Assembly (NCBI RefSeq): GCF_029541745.1
Contig: NZ_CP089746.1
Coordinates: forward strand, 2,604,001-2,668,000
DNA: 64,000 nucleotides
Source of the DNA: Streptomyces sp. LX-29
GTDB lineage: Bacteria > Actinomycetota > Actinomycetes > Streptomycetales > Streptomycetaceae
Reading direction: 5' to 3'
Shown: positions 18,369-26,567 of the stretch, one piece after another
Position numbering within the stretch: position 1 is the first letter of the stretch
Layout of the letters: every line of letters begins with the position of its first letter
Translations under genes and position numbers: made by a program
Notes under the pieces: model-generated
The model's input: only the letters and a program-made list of their open reading frames with translations
Told to the model about the DNA's origin: nothing
Database searches by the model: none

Positions 18369-19547
18369 CTAGTAGACCGGCTTCTCGGGCTCGATCTGGT
18401 GGACCCAGCCGATCACGCCGCCGCCGACGTGGACGGCGTCCGCGAAGCCCGCGGACTTCAGCACGGCCAGCACCTCGGCCGAGCGCACGCCGGTCTTGCA
18501 GTGCAGAACGATCTTCTTGTCCTGCGGCAGGTCCTGGAGGGCGGTGCCCATCAGGAACTCGTTCTTCGGGATCAGCCGGGCGCCCGGAATCGAGACGATC
18601 TCGTACTCGTTCGGCTCGCGGACATCGATGATGTCGATGTTCTCGCCGTCGTCGATCCACTCCTTGAGCTGCTTGGGAGTGATGGTCGAGCCGACGGCGG
18701 CCTCCTGGGCCTCCTCGGAGACGACACCGCAGAACGCCTCGTAGTCGATCAGCTCGGTGACGGTGGGGTTCGGACCGCAGACCGCGCACTCCGGGTCCTT
18801 GCGGACCTTGACCTGGCGGTAGGTCATCTCCAGGGCGTCGTAGATCATCAGTCGGCCGACCAGCGGCTCACCGGTGCCGGTGAGCACCTTGATGGCCTCG
18901 GTGACCTGGATCGACCCGATGGAGGCGCACAGCACGCCCAGCACGCCGCCCTCGGCGCAGGAGGGCACCATGCCCGGCGGCGGGGGCTCCGGGTACAGGC
19001 AGCGGTAGCAGGGGCCGTGCTCGCTCCAGAAGACCGACGCCTGGCCGTCGAAGCGGTAGATCGAACCCCACACGTACGGCTTGTTCAGCAGCACGCAGGC
19101 GTCGTTGACCAGATAGCGGGTGGCGAAGTTGTCCGTGCCGTCCACGATCAGGTCGTACTGGGAGAAGATCTCCATGACGTTGTCGGCTTCGAGCCGCTGC
19201 TCGTGCAGCACGACGTTCACATACGGGTTGATCCCCAGCACCGAGTCACGCGCGGACTCGGCCTTGGATCGGCCGATGTCCGACTGGCTGTGGATGATCT
19301 GCCGCTGCAGGTTCGACTCGTCGACCTCGTCGAACTCCACGATGCCCAGGGTGCCCACGCCAGCCGCGGCGAGGTACATCAGCGCGGGCGAGCCGAGGCC
19401 GCCCGCGCCCACACACAGCACCTTGGCGTTCTTCAGCCGCTTCTGCCCGTCCATCCCCACATCGGGGATGATCAGGTGGCGGGAGTACCTGCGGACCTCG
19501 TCGACGGTGAGCTCGGCAGCCGGCTCGACCAGGGGTGGCAGCGACAC
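18369..19547 (-). CDS. moeZ: MoeZ: sulfur-carrier-protein adenylyltransferase/sulfurtransferase
   Basis: A 392-residue fusion. The N-terminal MoeB/ThiF/E1-like domain has the nucleotide loop VGAGGLGSPA (~47-56), RQIIHSQSDIG, the DGTDNFATR motif and two CxxC zinc pairs (CYRC, CAVC). The C-terminal rhodanese domain (from ~285) carries the persulfide loop CKTGVRS. MoeZ adenylates the C-terminal glycine of small sulfur carriers (ThiS, MoaD, CysO and carriers in some antibiotic pathways) and passes sulfur to them as thiocarboxylate. GTG 19547 has a ggag ribosome binding site. It is the last gene of the minus-strand run, 60 bp after the spherulin-like gene, and ends at the shared terminator. Confidence 0.96.
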   Translation of the reverse strand: MSLPPLVEPAAELTVDEVRRYSRHLIIPDVGMDGQKRLKNAKVLCVGAGGLGSPALMYLAAAGVGTLGIVEFDEVDESNLQRQIIHSQSDIGRSKAESARDSVLGINPYVNVVLHEQRLEADNVMEIFSQYDLIVDGTDNFATRYLVNDACVLLNKPYVWGSIYRFDGQASVFWSEHGPCYRCLYPEPPPPGMVPSCAEGGVLGVLCASIGSIQVTEAIKVLTGTGEPLVGRLMIYDALEMTYRQVKVRKDPECAVCGPNPTVTELIDYEAFCGVVSEEAQEAAVGSTITPKQLKEWIDDGENIDIIDVREPNEYEIVSIPGARLIPKNEFLMGTALQDLPQDKKIVLHCKTGVRSAEVLAVLKSAGFADAVHVGGGVIGWVHQIEPEKPVY

Positions 19548-19607
19548 GGGGACTCCGTAAGAGGTAGGAGCGTGTTTGTTCTCCTCGTAACACTGCCACG
19601 CCCCCTC

Positions 19608-20375
19608 TCATTCCGAGACACCCGGTCCGACTCGCGAGACGATCTCGTCCCAGTAGCCGGGCAGCGCCTCCCAGGGGTCGGCGGCCCCGGTGTCCTCGCC
19701 CGGCCGGGTGGTGTGATCCGTGAAGTAGATCGTGCCGGCGCCCTGCCAGCGGGCGATGCGCAGCGCCTCCTCCAGGTGCGCCCGCGGAACGCCGTGCACC
19801 AGGTGGCAGAAGCGCTCGGGAGCGTGCCGCGCGGTCCACTCCGCGGCCTGGGACCAGCGGTACTCGGCCCAGCGACCGCGGAAGGTCACGAGCTGCTCGG
19901 CGAGGTCCGCGTACCCGGGGTGCGGATGCACGCCGTGGCCCAGCACGAGGTGGGCGCCGGACCGCAGGGCACGCAGCGTCGTCGTCATCCGGCGCACCCC
20001 GGACAGGCCCGAGCGCTCCACCGGACTGCGGTCCAGATAGAAGCCGTCGACCCGGTACCAGTCGAGGAAGCGGTGCGCCTCCGCGACCAGTTCGCCGAAC
20101 GGGCGGGCGCCGAACCGTAGGTCCAGGTGGCCGAGGAGACGCACGCCTGCGCCCCGCAGCCGGCTCGCGGCGCTGAGGCAGTGCGGGTCGCGGCGCGCCC
20201 CGGGCCCCCGCGCGACGTTGAGCACGGCCCAGTGCAGCGGGGTGCCCGCGCGGGCGAGTTCGGCCCACTCGCCGGGGGCGACGAGGGGGTGGGCGCAGCC
20301 GGGCACTCCGAATCGCAGGCGGTCCGCGGCGGGCATCGGGGAGCGCCGCGGGCCGGTGGAGGTCAGATGCGACAC
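19608..20375 (-). CDS. Spherulation-specific family 4 (GH114-like TIM barrel) protein
   Basis: About 255 residues with features of the spherulin-4 family, related to GH114-type (betaalpha)8 barrels: HWAVLNVARGPG near the start, LLGHLDLRFG, a DGFYLDRSP strand and AGTIYFTDHTTRPG near the end. No signal peptide is present, so it acts in the cytosol or needs another route out. The GTG at 20375 is chosen because it overlaps the epimerase stop by 13 bp, suggesting translational coupling; ATG 20336 is an internal alternative. Context with an epimerase and a PelF-like remnant suggests a role in extracellular polysaccharide metabolism; this is inference. Confidence 0.82.
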   Translation of the reverse strand: MSHLTSTGPRRSPMPAADRLRFGVPGCAHPLVAPGEWAELARAGTPLHWAVLNVARGPGARRDPHCLSAASRLRGAGVRLLGHLDLRFGARPFGELVAEAHRFLDWYRVDGFYLDRSPVERSGLSGVRRMTTTLRALRSGAHLVLGHGVHPHPGYADLAEQLVTFRGRWAEYRWSQAAEWTARHAPERFCHLVHGVPRAHLEEALRIARWQGAGTIYFTDHTTRPGEDTGAADPWEALPGYWDEIVSRVGPGVSE

Positions 20376-21457
20376 GCCGCCTCCATCCAGATGTCGGCGA
20401 GCGACTCCTCCAGGTTGATCCGCGGCCGCCAGCCGAGCCGGTCCCGCGCGGTGCGCACATCCGCCTGCTGCCAGACGCCGCAGCCGTCCGGATAGGGGAA
20501 CGCCGTCGTGGACGGAGGCGTCGCGGAGCCCCCCTCGGCCGCCGCGCCGAGGCCGACGGCGGCCGGGCCGTGTCCATGGGAGTGGCCGTGGCCGTGGCCG
20601 TGAGGGTGGCCATGCCCATGGAGGTGGCCGTGGGCCGGTCCGTGGCCCGCGGCCGCGAGCTGCTGCGCGGTCGGCTGGTGCAGCGGGTTCCGGGACTGGG
20701 GCGGGGCGTCGACCTCGTGCAGCGCGCCGCCGAAGCCGGCCACCCGCGCGAGCACGGCGGCCGCCTCGCGCAGCCGCACCGCGCGCCCGGTACCGATGTT
20801 GACCACGCCCTGGGCGGCCGACAGCGAGGCGGCGTGCACCGCGCGGGCCACGTCCCGCACGTCCACGAAGTCCCGCTGCACCCCGAGGCCGCTCAGCTTC
20901 AACTCGCTGTCTCCGCCCTGGATCGCCCGGCGCATCGCCTCCGCCAACCGGCCCAGCGGCGAGCCGGCGGGGGTGCCCGGCCCGACCGGTGAGAAGACCC
21001 GCAGCACGATGGCGTCCAGGCCGGAGCCCAGCACCAGCTCGGTCCCCGCCAGCTTGCTCACCCCGTACGGCCCCCCGGGGCGCGGCACGGCGTCCTCCGC
21101 CGTCGAGGAGCCGGGCTGTGAGGGTCCGTACTCGGAGGCGCAGCCGATCTGGACGAGCCGCGCGGCGCAGCCGCTGCGGCGCAGCGCCTCGCAGACGGTC
21201 GCCACGGCCACGGTGTTGTGCCGGGTCAGCTCGCGGGCGCCGCCGCGGGTCGCCCCGGCGCAGTTGATGACGACTCCGGGGTGGACGGCGTCCAGGAACC
21301 GGGTCAGCGCCCCGGGGCTGCCGGTGGACAGGTCGAAGCGGACGTCGGCGTCGTCGCCTCGGCCGAGCGCGGTGAGCTGGACGGACGGGTCGGCGAGCAG
21401 GTGGTCGGCGACATAGCGGCCCAGGTAGCCGTTGGCGCCGAGCAGCAGGACTCTCAT
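20363..21457 (-). CDS. NAD-dependent epimerase/dehydratase with His-Gly-rich insert
   Basis: A 364-residue extended short-chain dehydrogenase. The Rossmann motif LLGANGYLG is at residues 4-12, the catalytic YGVSK is at ~147-151, and a C-terminal DRLGWRPRINLEE stretch is typical of nucleotide-sugar epimerases. Between ~residue 270 and 297 is an insert of alternating His and Gly with 12 histidines, unusual for the family and capable of binding Zn, Ni or Cu. Its ATG overlaps the stop of the upstream glycosyltransferase remnant (ATGA), and its 3' end overlaps the spherulin-like gene, so the three are a coupled set. The sugar substrate is not deducible. Confidence 0.88.
   Translation of the reverse strand: MRVLLLGANGYLGRYVADHLLADPSVQLTALGRGDDADVRFDLSTGSPGALTRFLDAVHPGVVINCAGATRGGARELTRHNTVAVATVCEALRRSGCAARLVQIGCASEYGPSQPGSSTAEDAVPRPGGPYGVSKLAGTELVLGSGLDAIVLRVFSPVGPGTPAGSPLGRLAEAMRRAIQGGDSELKLSGLGVQRDFVDVRDVARAVHAASLSAAQGVVNIGTGRAVRLREAAAVLARVAGFGGALHEVDAPPQSRNPLHQPTAQQLAAAGHGPAHGHLHGHGHPHGHGHGHSHGHGPAAVGLGAAAEGGSATPPSTTAFPYPDGCGVWQQADVRTARDRLGWRPRINLEESLADIWMEAACRI
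20567..20646. repeat. Imperfect 6-bp repeat encoding the His-Gly tract
   Basis: The plus strand shows repeated gtggcc/catgcc-type hexamers, which on the minus strand are His-Gly, His-Leu, His-Pro and His-Ser dipeptides of the epimerase. The repeat is imperfect, with varied codons, which suggests retention under selection rather than a very recent slippage. Confidence 0.9.
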
Positions 21458-22410
21458 CGGTCACGCTCCCGCCGTGGTGCGGGGTGGACGGTCATCTTCG
21501 TCGCTCTCCTCGTGGGTCGTGGGTCGGTCGGCGCCGGGACGGCGTGGCGGGGCGTGGAGAGCAGCGGGGTCCCGAAGAAGCGTGTGGCCGGTGGGCGTGG
21601 GAGCGTGGCCGGACCGCCGGAGGCGGCATGGCTGAGGTCCAACCCCACCGGCCCGCTCCCCGCCGCCTCTGTCGGCCCGCGCCCCGCCGCGCCCGGGGGC
21701 GAGGCGCCGTGACCGTCCGCGCCCGGCGCCGGCGGGCCGACATCGCCGCCCCGCGCGGCCCCCGCGTCGCCGTACCGGTCCAGCGAGAACGGGCGCGGCG
21801 CGCGCTCCCGCGGCGCGACGGCGGTCGGCGGGTCCGCGGCCCGCGCGAGGCGGGCGCCGCCCGGCACGCCGGGCGTGCGGCAGGTGTCCTCCGACTTGCG
21901 CGGCGCATGCTCGGAGCGGAGCGCGACGGGCGGCCCGCCGCGCTCGCGGGCGAGTGCGGCGAGGCCGTGGAGACCGCTGGCGAAACGGTCCGCCTGAGCT
22001 CGCTCGCCACCGGCTCCCCGCGCGGCTCCGGCCTTGAAGCCCGCCCCCTCGCCGCCTGTTTCTCCGACGCCCGCCCCGGCCGTCGCCCCCGCCGCGGTCA
22101 CCGGCGCCCGGACGTACTCGGCGAACCGGTGTCTCTCGCGCCGCCCGCACGCCCCATGCGCCCCCCGCACCCGGCGCACGCCGCCCGTGGGCCGGGCCGG
22201 CTCGCCCCCCGGGGGCGCGGGCGCCACGCGGGCACGGCCGGGGAGGCCAGCCCCTCCCGCGTCGCCCTCGGCGTGTCGACGGGCGCTCCGCCTCGGCGCG
22301 CGAACCTCGAAACCGCGCTGGTGAAGGCCCCGGAGGAGCCGGTCCCACCACAGCCCGGCCTCGCCGGACGCATACGGACAGCCGCCCTCCGTGAGCAGTG
22401 CCACGCGCAC
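21454..22410 (-). pseudogene. Truncated, degenerate DUF3492/PelF-like glycosyltransferase remnant
   Basis: A frame of 318 codons from GTG 22410. Its start (RVALLTEGGCPYASGEAGLW then WDRLLRGLHQRGFEV) matches the N-terminus of DUF3492-containing, PelF-type group 1 glycosyltransferases. Weaker islands follow: ADRFASGLHGLAALARE, a PRPFSLDRYGD segment and LDLSHAASGG then TRFFGTPLL. After this the frame ends; the GT4 catalytic half is absent. The rest is Arg/Gly/Ala-rich and shows no constraint. The frame is still open and its TGA overlaps the epimerase ATG, so translational coupling survives. I interpret it as a decaying gene; a short functional derivative cannot be excluded. Family assignment is from recognition of the motifs, not a search. 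Confidence 0.68.
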
Positions 22411-22487
22411 GAGCGCACCCCCGATCCTCCCAGGCCGTTCCTGTGGGAAGCCGCCGTGCGGCGGCGGGAGCACGTTATGCGCGCATG

Positions 22488-22525
22488 CCGGTGGTGCGAC
22501 GGACGGTTGTCCGTCGCACCACCGG
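22488..22525 (-). terminator. Perfect 17-bp hairpin after the ABC operon
   Basis: CCGGTGGTGCGACGGAC pairs perfectly with its complement across the 4-base loop GGTT, about 80 bp downstream of the ABC ATPase stop on the minus strand and upstream of the glycosyltransferase remnant. It is best read as the terminator of the ABC importer operon. Confidence 0.75.
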
Positions 22526-22606
22526 AAGGGGTGAACGCCCGTGACCTTCACCCTGCGCACGCGTTATTGCGCAATACGCCGGAGGACCCCGGAGTCAGTG
22601 CCTCCG

Positions 22607-24442
22607 TTACGCCGCCACCGGGGTCCGCTCGAGCAGCGGCACAGCGGCCAGCAGCCCTTGGGTGTACGGGTGTTGGGGATCGTCGTAGACCGCGTCGGCG
22701 GTTCCCTCCTCGACGATCCGTCCGGACCGCATCACGGCCACCCGGTCACTCACCTGGCGGACCACGGCGAGGTCGTGCGCGATGAACACCAGGGACAGGC
22801 CCAGGTCACGCTGGAGCTCGCCCAGGAGCCGGACCACCTGCGCCTGGGTGGTGACGTCCAGCGCGGACACCGGCTCGTCGCAGACGATGAGCCTCGGCTC
22901 GGGCGCCAGCGCCCGCGCGATGCCCACCCGCTGCCGCTGCCCGCCGCTGAACTCGTGCGGATAGCGGTGGTACCAGGCGGGGTCGAGGCCGACCCGCTCC
23001 AGCAGCTCCCGCACGCGTGCGACCACCGCGGCGTCGTCCAGCCCGCCGGCCGCGCGCAGCGGGTCGGCGATGGACTCGCCGATGCTGCGGCGCGGGTTGA
23101 GCGAGGAGACGGGGTCCTGGAAGACCATCTGGAGCTCGCCGCGGAAGGGGCGCAGCGCGCGCTCGGGCAGCGTCCCGATGTCCTTCCCCCGGTAGCGCAG
23201 CGTGCCGGCGCTGGGCTCCAGGAGCCGTACCAGCATCCGCCCCAGCGTGGTCTTGCCGGAGCCGGACTCGCCGACGATGCCGAGCGTCTCGCCGCGCCGC
23301 ACCGTCAGGGAGACCCCGTCCACGGCGGCGAACTCGGCCTTCCTCCTGCCGAAGACGCGTCGCAGGTCGACCGCCTCCACCAGCACGTCCTCGTCGGCGA
23401 CGGCGGCACCCTCCGCCGGCCGGGTCGTCGCCGGGGCGGCCGTCGCGGTGGACACCGCCGGCGTGGAGACCGTCGGCTTGGAGGCCGTCGCCCGCGCGGT
23501 CTCCCCCAGCCCATCGACCGCCCGCGCGGCATCCACACCCGAACCGTCCTTCCGCGCGGTGTCCCCGCCTGAACCGACCGCCCGCGCGGCGTCGCCCGAA
23601 CCGGGCTCCCGCGCGGCGTCCACACCCGAACCGTCCTTCCGCGCGGCGTCTACGCGCGGGATCGCGTTCAGCAGCGCGCGCGTGTAGGGCTCGGCGGGCT
23701 CGGCGAGCACCGCACCCACCGGGCCGTGTTCGACCGCCCGGCCGCCCCGCATGACCAGCAGCTCGTCGACGTTGCCGGAGGCGACCGCCAGGTCGTGGGT
23801 GACCAGGATCAGCCCCATGCCGGTCTCCGCCCGCAGCTCGCGCAGCAGGTCGAGGACCTGCGCCTGCACGGTGACGTCCAGCGCGGTGGTCGGCTCGTCG
23901 GCGATCAGCAGCCGGGGCCGCAGCGCCAGCGCCATGGCGATCAGGGCGCGCTGTCGCATGCCGCCGCTGAACTCGTGCGGGCGGGACCGCGCGCGGCGCG
24001 CCGCGTCCGGGATGCCGACGCGGTCCAGGACCTCCACCGCCCGCGCCCGCGCGGCGCGCCGTGAGGCGTCACGGTGGTGCACCCGGTAGACCTCGGCGAT
24101 CTGGTCGCCGATGGCCAGGTACGGGTCGAGCGAGGAGAGCGGGTCCTGGAAGACCATGGCCCCCACCCCGCCGCGCACCCGGCGCAGCGCGGCGTCGTCG
24201 GCTGCGAGCACGTCGTGCCCGGCCACCCGCACCGCGCCGCCGACCCGCGCCCCGGTCCCCCGGTGCAGGTCGAGCAGCGCGTAGGCGACCGTGCTCTTGC
24301 CGGAGCCGGACTCGCCGACGATGCCCAGCGCCTGCCCGGCGCCCAGCTCGAACGAGAGCCCGTCCACGGCCCGTACGTCCGCGCCCTCGGCGACCGGGAA
24401 GGCCACCGTGAGGTCCCGCACCTGCACCAGCGGATCGGTCAT
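22607..24442 (-). CDS. Fused double ATPase of a peptide/nickel-type ABC importer (DppD-DppF)
   Basis: A 611-residue protein with two complete ABC ATPase modules. Module 1: Walker [10 protein letters not shown] (~38-46), signature FSGGMRQRA, Walker [13 protein letters not shown]. Module 2: GESGSGKTT, signature FSGGQRQRV, Walker [13 protein letters not shown], each followed by the oligopeptide/dipeptide-specific C-terminal segment ([12 protein letters not shown] in the second). Together they power import through the two permeases. The linker (~265-340) is a degenerate repeat of Asp/Gly/Ser/Ala/Arg motifs such as [10 protein letters not shown]. Its ATG overlaps the stop of the upstream permease (ATGA). 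It is the last gene of the operon. Confidence 0.93.
   Translation of the reverse strand: MTDPLVQVRDLTVAFPVAEGADVRAVDGLSFELGAGQALGIVGESGSGKSTVAYALLDLHRGTGARVGGAVRVAGHDVLAADDAALRRVRGGVGAMVFQDPLSSLDPYLAIGDQIAEVYRVHHRDASRRAARARAVEVLDRVGIPDAARRARSRPHEFSGGMRQRALIAMALALRPRLLIADEPTTALDVTVQAQVLDLLRELRAETGMGLILVTHDLAVASGNVDELLVMRGGRAVEHGPVGAVLAEPAEPYTRALLNAIPRVDAARKDGSGVDAAREPGSGDAARAVGSGGDTARKDGSGVDAARAVDGLGETARATASKPTVSTPAVSTATAAPATTRPAEGAAVADEDVLVEAVDLRRVFGRRKAEFAAVDGVSLTVRRGETLGIVGESGSGKTTLGRMLVRLLEPSAGTLRYRGKDIGTLPERALRPFRGELQMVFQDPVSSLNPRRSIGESIADPLRAAGGLDDAAVVARVRELLERVGLDPAWYHRYPHEFSGGQRQRVGIARALAPEPRLIVCDEPVSALDVTTQAQVVRLLGELQRDLGLSLVFIAHDLAVVRQVSDRVAVMRSGRIVEEGTADAVYDDPQHPYTQGLLAAVPLLERTPVAA
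23511..23655. repeat. Degenerate repeats in the ABC ATPase linker
   Basis: Several imperfect copies of units reading cccgaaccgtccttccgcgc on the plus strand encode [10 protein letters not shown] and AVGSG motifs between the two ATPase modules. All keep the reading frame. Confidence 0.8.
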
Positions 24443-25428
24443 GTCAGGGCCACCCTTCGGTCGGTGACGGCGTAGAGGATGTCCGCGACGATGTTGGCGA
24501 GCGCCACGGCGGCTCCGGTCACCAGCACCACGCCGACGATCACCGGTAGGTCGATCACCCGGACCGAGTGGACCAGCAGCTGCCCCAGGCCCGGCAGGCC
24601 GAACAGCGTCTCCGTCAGCACCGCGTTGCCGAAGATCGTTCCCAGGTCGAGCGCGCTGAGCGCGATGACCGGGGGCAGCGCGCCGCGCAGCGCGTGCCGG
24701 CCGACCAGGGAGCGCTCACGCACCCCGTACGCGCGGAACGTGCGGATGTGGTCCTCGGCCAGCGTCTCCAGCACCGCGCTGCGGGTCAGCCGGGCGTACT
24801 TGGCCGACTCGATGAGCGCCAGCGCGGTCCACGGCAGCAGCAGGTTCCACGCCCACTGCTCGGGGTCCTCGGTCAGCGGCACATAGGACGGGAACGGCAG
24901 CCACTGCAGATAGGCGCAGAAGAGCATGAGCAGCAGCAGCCCGATGACGAAGACCGGCGTCGCGGTCCCGGCCAGCGTCAACGAGGTCAGCACCCGGTCG
25001 GTGATCCCGCCCCGGCGCAGCGCCGAGATCAGCCCGGAGCCGACGCCCAGCAGCAGCCACAGCACCATCGCTCCGAAGGCGAGCGAGGCGGTGACCGGCA
25101 GTCGCTGCGTGATCAGCTCGGTGACCTGCTGGTCGTTCTGGTACGAGAGGCCGAAGCAGGGCGCGTCGCAGTGCAGCACCGCGGTGCCGGTGGAGTAGTC
25201 GTGGCCGACGAACAGGCCCTGCAGGAAGTGCCAGTACTGCACGTACACCGGCTCGTCGACGCCGAGCTGCTCGCGCACCTGGGCGATCTGCCGCGGGTCG
25301 CAGCGCGGGCCACAGGCGAGCTTCGCCGGGTCGCCGGGGGCGAGGTAGAAGAACGCGTAGACGAGGACGGACAGCGCGAGGAGCACGAACAGCGCCCCGC
25401 CGATCCGTCGCAGCACATAGCCGGTCAC
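24439..25428 (-). CDS. ABC importer permease, DppB/OppB type
   Basis: A 329-residue inner membrane protein. The N-terminal segment YVLRRIGGALFVLLALSVLV is the usual DppB first helix, followed by a long extracellular loop that here contains four cysteines (LACGPRCDP and LHCDAPCFG), then five more helices with the permease EAA-type loop around RTFRAYGVRERSLVGRHALR. GTG 25428 is chosen because it follows AAGGAG and overlaps the DppC-type stop (GTGA); longer upstream extension would run through that gene. The extra cysteines in the loop are not typical of the family. Confidence 0.92.
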   Translation of the reverse strand: MTGYVLRRIGGALFVLLALSVLVYAFFYLAPGDPAKLACGPRCDPRQIAQVREQLGVDEPVYVQYWHFLQGLFVGHDYSTGTAVLHCDAPCFGLSYQNDQQVTELITQRLPVTASLAFGAMVLWLLLGVGSGLISALRRGGITDRVLTSLTLAGTATPVFVIGLLLLMLFCAYLQWLPFPSYVPLTEDPEQWAWNLLLPWTALALIESAKYARLTRSAVLETLAEDHIRTFRAYGVRERSLVGRHALRGALPPVIALSALDLGTIFGNAVLTETLFGLPGLGQLLVHSVRVIDLPVIVGVVLVTGAAVALANIVADILYAVTDRRVALT

Positions 25429-26567
25429 GTCAGCTCCTTCCCGACTCCGGCCGCGGATCCGGTCGCCGCGCCGGCGGGCGCCGCGGCGGACGCGGAGGCG
25501 GTGGCTACGGAAGCGGCGGAGGTGGCGGACACGGAAGCGGCCGATACGGAAACGGCCGATACGGACGCCGAAGCGCCGCCCGCGCGGTCCGCCTTCCGCT
25601 TCGCGCGCTCCCTGCCCACCCGCAGCCGCGAGGCCGCGCGCGGGTCGAGCGCCGCGCGCAGCCCGTCGCCCAGCACGGTGAAGGCGAGCACGGTGAGGAA
25701 CAGCATCGAGGCCGGCAGCAGCACGTACACGGGGTCCGCGCGGAACCAGGTGGTCGCCGACGACAGCATCTGCCCCCAGGACGGGGTCGGCGGCTTGACG
25801 CCGACGCCCAGGAACGACATCGCGGCTTCGACGGTCATGTTGACCGGCACCAGCAGCGCCGCGTAGGTGATCACGGGCGCGGCGAGGGAGGGCAGCAGCT
25901 CGCGGCGGGCGACCCGCCAGGGCCCCGAGCCGGCGAGCCGGGCGGCCGCCACGAAGTCGAGGTTCTTCAGCGCCAGCGTCTGCGCCCGCACCACGCGTGC
26001 GACGTTCACCCAGCCCAGCAGGCCGATGACGATCGCGATCAACAGCGGACGGGGGAAGTCGGCGGGGGCGATCGCGGTCAGCGAGATGGCGATGACCAGC
26101 ATCGGCAGCGAGACGAAGATGTCGCCGAGGCGGGTGAGCAGGGAGTCCGCCCACCGGCCGCCGAGCCCGGCGGCCAGCCCCAGCAGCAGCCCGAGCAGCA
26201 CCTGCACCGCGGTGGCGCCGACGGCGACGGCCAGCGAGACCCGGGCGCCGTACAGCAGTCGGACGAACAGATCGCGGCCGGTGCCCGGCTCGACGCCCAG
26301 CCAGTGGTCGGCGCTGACGCCGCCGAAGGCGCCCAGCGGCACCCCGCCGCGCGCGGAGTCGACCAGGTCGTCGTGGTAGGCGTCCGGGTCCTGTCCCTCC
26401 AGGGCCGCCAGCAGCGGGGCGGCGAGGGCGAGCAGGATCAGGAGCGCCAGCACGGCGGCGGCCGACACGGCGGACGGCCGGGCGCGCAGCCGCCGCCACA
26501 CCTGTCGGGCGCCGGAGGCGGGGGCGGTCGCGGCCCCCGCCTCGCGGGTGGTGAGCGGATCCGTCAT
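25425..26567 (-). CDS. ABC importer permease, DppC/OppC type
   Basis: A 380-residue permease. An N-terminal cytosolic segment (RRLRARPSAV) precedes the first helix, the OppC-N region contains HWLGVEPGTGRDLFVRLLYGAR, and the loop DFVAAARLAGSG...RRELLP is the EAA coupling motif. After the last helix (residue ~290) it carries a ~55-residue tail made almost only of Ser, Ala, Val and Thr, which DppC proteins normally lack. It starts at ATG 26567, overlapping the stop of the binding-protein gene by one base (TAATG), and overlaps the next permease by GTGA, indicating strict translational coupling. Confidence 0.92.
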   Translation of the reverse strand: MTDPLTTREAGAATAPASGARQVWRRLRARPSAVSAAAVLALLILLALAAPLLAALEGQDPDAYHDDLVDSARGGVPLGAFGGVSADHWLGVEPGTGRDLFVRLLYGARVSLAVAVGATAVQVLLGLLLGLAAGLGGRWADSLLTRLGDIFVSLPMLVIAISLTAIAPADFPRPLLIAIVIGLLGWVNVARVVRAQTLALKNLDFVAAARLAGSGPWRVARRELLPSLAAPVITYAALLVPVNMTVEAAMSFLGVGVKPPTPSWGQMLSSATTWFRADPVYVLLPASMLFLTVLAFTVLGDGLRAALDPRAASRLRVGRERAKRKADRAGGASASVSAVSVSAASVSATSAASVATASASAAAPAGAATGSAAGVGKELT

